DNA of 10,700 nucleotides. Source: Coemansia sp. RSA 1804 (lineage: Eukaryota; Kickxellomycota; Kickxellomycetes; Kickxellales; Kickxellaceae). Shown here in pieces: positions 7,591-10,700 of the stretch. The notes under the pieces are model-generated. The model was not told the DNA's origin, did no database searches, and saw only the letters and a program-made list of their open reading frames with translations. The position numbers and the translations under genes were made by a program. Location of the stretch: NCBI GenBank assembly GCA_027578815.1, contig JANBTH010000846.1, positions 1 to 10,700 of the forward strand. The letters run 5' to 3'. Each line of letters starts with the position of its first letter. Position 1 is the stretch's first letter.

Positions 7591-8135
7591 CTGATGGCCA
7601 ATCTTACTCTGAGCCATAAAAATAATTAAAGCACGATTACATTATTAGTTACAGATAATAATCAGACTACAATTTAAACGATTATCATATTGTGCTGGTA
7701 CCTTGTTATTTGTGGTTTTTGTGTATGAGACAAGGGGGCGGATGTTTTCTGCTGCTGCTGTTATTGTTGTTATTCAAAAATAATCAAAATAGAAAGGCAC
7801 ATACCTCAATATTGCCTTTTTTAGAACATGTACCAGGCACAAGCCTCTGACGCTCGTTTTTCCTTCTTTTTTCATCAAGAACCTCCTGTAGACATCAGCC
7901 AGCAAATAATGGCAAAGTGTTCTGCTTGTTCTGCTTGTCGTTCATCTGCTTTCAGCACACCCTAAAGAATTGCCATGGTCCTTTATTTTTTGGGTTTATT
8001 GTTCTTCCATTTTTTCCCGCATAGGCTTTTGAATGATGAGGAACAAGAAAGCTAGAGCATAAATGAATCTAGTGCCATATTCTCTTGAAATAAGGGGTAA
8101 TTGGTTTTACATTGTTTGTTCGTTCACTTGTTTGT

Positions 8136-8141
8136 TTTATT
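8136..8141 (-). terminator. Candidate AATAAA polyadenylation signal for the gene at 8157-9230
   Basis: A perfect AATAAA on the minus strand lies about 16 bases after the TAA stop of the upstream gene. This implies a very short 3' UTR if used. Confidence 0.5.
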
Positions 8142-8156
8142 TAGCTTTTGGTTCAT

Positions 8157-9230
8157 TTACAGCATTTGAATTGCAACATTGGTAAACCCACGGTGATTGT
8201 TTGGTTTGGTGCTGTGGCCTAGTGCTGGCTCGGAGGATCTTGTATGGAGTCTTGGGTTTATCCGAATCTCCTCCCGCTCCGACTGCGTTTTGCTCAGTAT
8301 CGCCGGCCTTTGTTCGCCGATGTCTGCTGCTGCTGTTGGTCGTACATTTTTGCTGCCAAACAACCCTGCCCACATCAGCCGACCTTTTGTCTTTGTTCTT
8401 GGCTGCTCCTTGACTTTATTCTCAGTGTCTTGAGGAACCCCTGGCAAGTTCTTTGTTCGTGCTGCATCCACCATTGTACCTGCTGCTGCCGCTGCGTAGC
8501 GTGCATTTGCTCGGTACGAGTTTATGAATGACTGCGAGTCAAGTGCTGGCTTATTGTCGCCAACGCCAGCAAATCTGACCCGTGCAGTTACCGTCATGCC
8601 ACCAGCAGCGTCGGCATCCTTGGAAACAGGGCGAGGAATGTGCGATACTCTTTTCGCGGGTTCCGCGGCCTCACGCGGGTTGCCGAATGACTCGCCGCTG
8701 TCTCCGCGTGTTGTCGGTGTGGGCGGAAGCGAGCCGGAGGCAAAGTTTGGCGGCTCCTCGGTCAGCAGCGTCACGTTAAGCGGTGCCAGCGGCGGGTTCT
8801 TCAGCGACTTTGCTGGCTGCAGCTCTGGCGACAACGGCGGACTCAGCGCCCCGAGCAGCACACTATGCTTGCTTCTCGCTGACAGCACGTCGTCGTAGTC
8901 CAGGATATAGTGGTTGATGTATCTCAGCAGCCGCTTTTCGCGGCCCACAATGTCGGTCTTTAGCACCGTTATTCTGTCGCCGTTGGCCTCGGCCCTCTCG
9001 TACGCCTTTTCCAGCGCTTGTTTCTGCGAAAGAATCCCCGTCCGCATGCTGCGCGCCTTTGTTATGTGTATCCAGTAGTTTGGGTCGATTGCCGGCGGTG
9101 TCCAGATGTACTCGTTGCTGCTGTCTTTGCCGTCCATTAGGCTGGCCGCGGAGGAACTGCACGATGACGGCGAATGCGGGCTGGGCCCTCTGTGCGTCAT
9201 AACCGCATAGCCGCCGATAGTTGCTGCCAT
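8157..9230 (-). CDS. Unrecognised 357-aa protein with a charged helical core and Ser/Pro-rich regions
   Basis: I do not recognise this family. Residues 1-40 are Ser-rich. A conserved-looking core runs from about 42 to 125: it opens with WTPPAIDPNYWIHI (43-56), continues as a charged helix with QKQALEKAYERAEANGDRI (69-87), and ends with REKRLLRYINHYILDYDDVL (97-116). The rest is mostly disordered, with Ser-Pro and Thr-Pro sites (PPLSPEL, PPTPTTRGD) that could be proline-directed kinase targets, a short FINSYRANARYAAAAA helix (235-250), and a basic GRLMWAGLFGSK patch (283-294). There is no signal peptide or membrane span. The start at 9230 is the first ATG of the frame, but the frame is open for 57 more codons upstream without an ATG, and a candidate intron suggests a start at 9361 instead. 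Its codons are less GC-rich than those of ATG6. It is probably a real gene of unknown role. Confidence 0.75.
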   Translation of the reverse strand: MAATIGGYAVMTHRGPSPHSPSSCSSSAASLMDGKDSSNEYIWTPPAIDPNYWIHITKARSMRTGILSQKQALEKAYERAEANGDRITVLKTDIVGREKRLLRYINHYILDYDDVLSARSKHSVLLGALSPPLSPELQPAKSLKNPPLAPLNVTLLTEEPPNFASGSLPPTPTTRGDSGESFGNPREAAEPAKRVSHIPRPVSKDADAAGGMTVTARVRFAGVGDNKPALDSQSFINSYRANARYAAAAAGTMVDAARTKNLPGVPQDTENKVKEQPRTKTKGRLMWAGLFGSKNVRPTAAADIGEQRPAILSKTQSEREEIRINPRLHTRSSEPALGHSTKPNNHRGFTNVAIQML

Positions 9231-9279
9231 TTGCTCTTGTCCACCTCTCTTTTTTAATCTTTTGCCGCTGTATCGCTTA

Positions 9280-9347
9280 CTGGTTGTTAGAGAAGTAACA
9301 GGCCTGTTTATCGTAAAGAATAGAAATACAAGGGCATATACACGCAC
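9280..9347 (-). other. Candidate 68-base intron near the 5' end of the gene at 8157-9230
   Basis: On the minus strand a GTGCGT donor (9347-9342) and a CTAAC branch-point-like motif (9290-9286), followed shortly by CAG (9282-9280), bracket 68 bases, a normal size for a fungal intron. Splicing would join a 14-base first exon (ATG at 9361) in frame to the long exon, giving a 378-aa protein beginning MFMLIKRYSGKRLKK. The frame agreement has a one-in-three chance of being accidental, and the ATG at 9361 has a weak context, so this remains a proposal. Confidence 0.25.
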
Positions 9348-9947
9348 ATCAACATAAACATAAACACGCTGGCAATGCCTACACGAAACGGAATAGTGCA
9401 AAATGAAAGAATGATGAGGAGAGAAAGAAAAAGAGACTATGAATACAACAATTTAGAGCACACATTTATTGTATCTCGGGGTTCCTCCTTTTTCCTGTGG
9501 ATTTTTTTGTTGCACTGCCACGCTTTGTCAGCTGCCAGCTACTTTATCAGCAGTTCAAATAAAGCGGATGGAAAAAGCCGAGGAATAAAACATTAGATGA
9601 GAAAAATAAATACAAAGCCTATTTTCTCATGCTTTATTTTTTTGGACTCTTGATGTACTTGAATTACGATCGGCGATAGCACTATATCTGCATCCACATA
9701 ATTTGGTGCAACTCGTGCAATCTCAAGAACGAGCTAAAAAAACCATTCACTTTCCATCATTGCTGAAAGCAAGACGTTCGATGCACATGTGGTATTTTTT
9801 CGGTGATCGTCCAGCGGAAAGCCTGCTTTCTGCTTCCTTTCAGACCACATGCAACAAGACGTCTTTTTTAGGAATGCGTATGTACATCCTTGTGAACATG
9901 TGCTTTCCCACCACCAACGCTCAAGAAGGTTGGTATCCGTTGCCTGA

Positions 9948-10064
9948 TCAGATGCGGATCCAGCAGAACGGGCAGTTGGGATCCATGAAACCATCATGAA
10001 ATGTTACTGCTTTTCCCACAGGACAGAAACAAGTGTGGTTTTGTTTTTCTGGGAATCTGGGTGG
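9948..10064 (-). other. Candidate terminal exon or gene remnant: Cys-rich frame with CxC and CxxC
   Basis: A minus-strand frame of 38 codons ends at TGA (9950-9948). It contains a C-x-C (codons at 10031-10029 and 10025-10023), a His (9998-9996), and a C-P-F-C (9974-9963), preceded by an MDPN motif. The arrangement resembles half of a zinc-binding fold. The last dozen codons are strikingly rich in G or C at the third position, unlike the surrounding AT-rich DNA. The frame has no suitable upstream ATG and is closed by a TAA at 10067-10065, but a CTAAC (10068-10064) followed by CAG (10059-10057) looks like an intron end, so it might be a last exon. I could not find a matching upstream exon: the one ATG frame nearby (10145 to 10074) would need an intron of only about 33 bases. 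Confidence 0.25.
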
Positions 10065-10700
10065 TTAGCGATATTATAAACCTCGGTCTGCTTTGTTTAA
10101 AGCGCGCTTTGTGGAGAAATGCAGTGAATAACAAAGCTCGACCATTTCAGGGGCATAATTAGATCAGAAAAAATCAGCATATATTTCATTCGATGCTGCA
10201 TTTTCTTTTTAATTCTTTTTTGAAAAAGATGATACTTCTTTCACCAAAAGAAATAAAAGCTCATTTCCTTTCTAATAACGCACTATACGTGTCCTTTTGC
10301 AAAGAACCCTTTTCACCCCCTTTTTTCCATCTCTTTCGTTGGTACATTGAAGGAGGAGTAGGAATTATGGGCAGGATTTTGTTTTTCGTTTTTTACAGGT
10401 TTGTTACCTTCTTTTCATTTTTCGTTTTCTGTTTCTCTTCTTTCTCTTTTTTTTCCGCATCTATTCCGGTCTATCGTTCTATTGTACATTTGTTCTCGTT
10501 TTCTTTTTCTAAATTTTCTAACGCTCTTGTTGCCTATTGCACGCACTATACCATAAAGACGACTAGGAGAGTCTGCCACTTTTAACACTGCGACGGCAAC
10601 AAGCAAAAACTGAGCGAAAAAGAGAGACCTAGCACGCTTAAATAGGAAAGCAAAAGGCTTACACATACAAGCCACAGCCGTTGTTTATTATTTGACACGC

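Larger units (their letters stand above)
6082..8156. other. Long AT-rich spacer of about 2 kb without a convincing gene
   Basis: This stretch lies between the start of the gene at 5065-6081 and the stop of the gene at 8157-9230, both on minus. It should hold the promoter of the first and the 3' UTR of the second. From 6120 to about 7000 the plus strand is rich in A and G, so the minus strand is pyrimidine-rich and several minus frames stay open for a long way without looking like protein. Five AGGGG motifs cluster at 6136-6349. Tandem repeats occur at 7211-7232, 7390-7425 and 7567-7590. I see no tRNA, snRNA or clear snoRNA. An unannotated non-coding transcript cannot be excluded. Confidence 0.55.
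9231..10700. other. AT-rich spacer of about 1.5 kb upstream of the gene at 8157-9230
   Basis: Most of this end of the window is AT-rich and low in complexity, with a long pyrimidine-rich tract on the plus strand at about 10380-10510. It should contain the promoter of the minus-strand gene to its left. Apart from the candidate first exon at 9348-9361 and the Cys-rich frame at 9948-10064, I see no coding sequence. I find no tRNA or spliceosomal RNA signature on either strand by eye. Confidence 0.5.

Noticed and set aside
9703..9999. A 98-codon plus-strand frame with no recognisable content
   Set aside because: It has mixed composition, no domain, and it overlaps the more protein-like Cys-rich minus frame at its right end.

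Overview
The window looks like nuclear DNA of a fungus, most likely an early-diverging lineage (Kickxellomycotina-like is my guess, not shown). The evidence is as follows. Gene-dense stretches with long, apparently intronless, strongly GC-rich reading frames alternate with AT-rich spacers full of homopolymer runs and simple repeats. AATAAA signals follow two of the stop codons. The two recognisable proteins are eukaryotic: a Beclin-1/Atg6 autophagy protein, and a Sec14-like CRAL-TRIO protein of the fungal CSR1 type. I see no mobile element, rRNA, tRNA or CRISPR array.

Layout, left to right. (1) 1-137, minus: the first 45 codons of an unidentified protein that runs off the left edge. (2) 138-1144: a spacer of about 1 kb shared by that gene and ATG6, which point away from each other. 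(3) 1145-3049, plus: ATG6, 634 aa, with both CxxC pairs, a BH3-like segment, a coiled coil and the C-terminal BARA domain. (4) 3111-4658, minus: CRAL-TRIO lipid-transfer protein, 515 aa, tail-to-tail with ATG6 with only 61 bases between the stop codons. (5) 4659-5064: spacer with the poly(A) signal of the next gene. (6) 5065-6081, minus: unrecognised 338-aa protein with two helical blocks and a serine-rich tail. (7) 6082-8156: AT-rich spacer of about 2 kb with simple repeats and a cluster of AGGGG motifs. (8) 8157-9230, minus: unrecognised 357-aa protein with a charged helical core, perhaps with a short extra first exon at 9348-9361. (9) 9231-10700: AT-rich spacer holding one odd cysteine-rich reading frame.

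How the genes relate. Atg6 is known to act in the class III PI 3-kinase complexes that turn phosphatidylinositol into PI3P, and Sec14-family proteins bind and move phosphatidylinositol and other lipids. A lipid link between the two convergent neighbours is possible but is inference only; eukaryotic neighbours are usually not functionally coupled. The strongest points for follow-up are the likely overlapping 3' ends of ATG6 and the CRAL-TRIO gene, the two orphan proteins, and the Cys-rich candidate exon near 10 kb. I did not find a convincing new multi-gene system.
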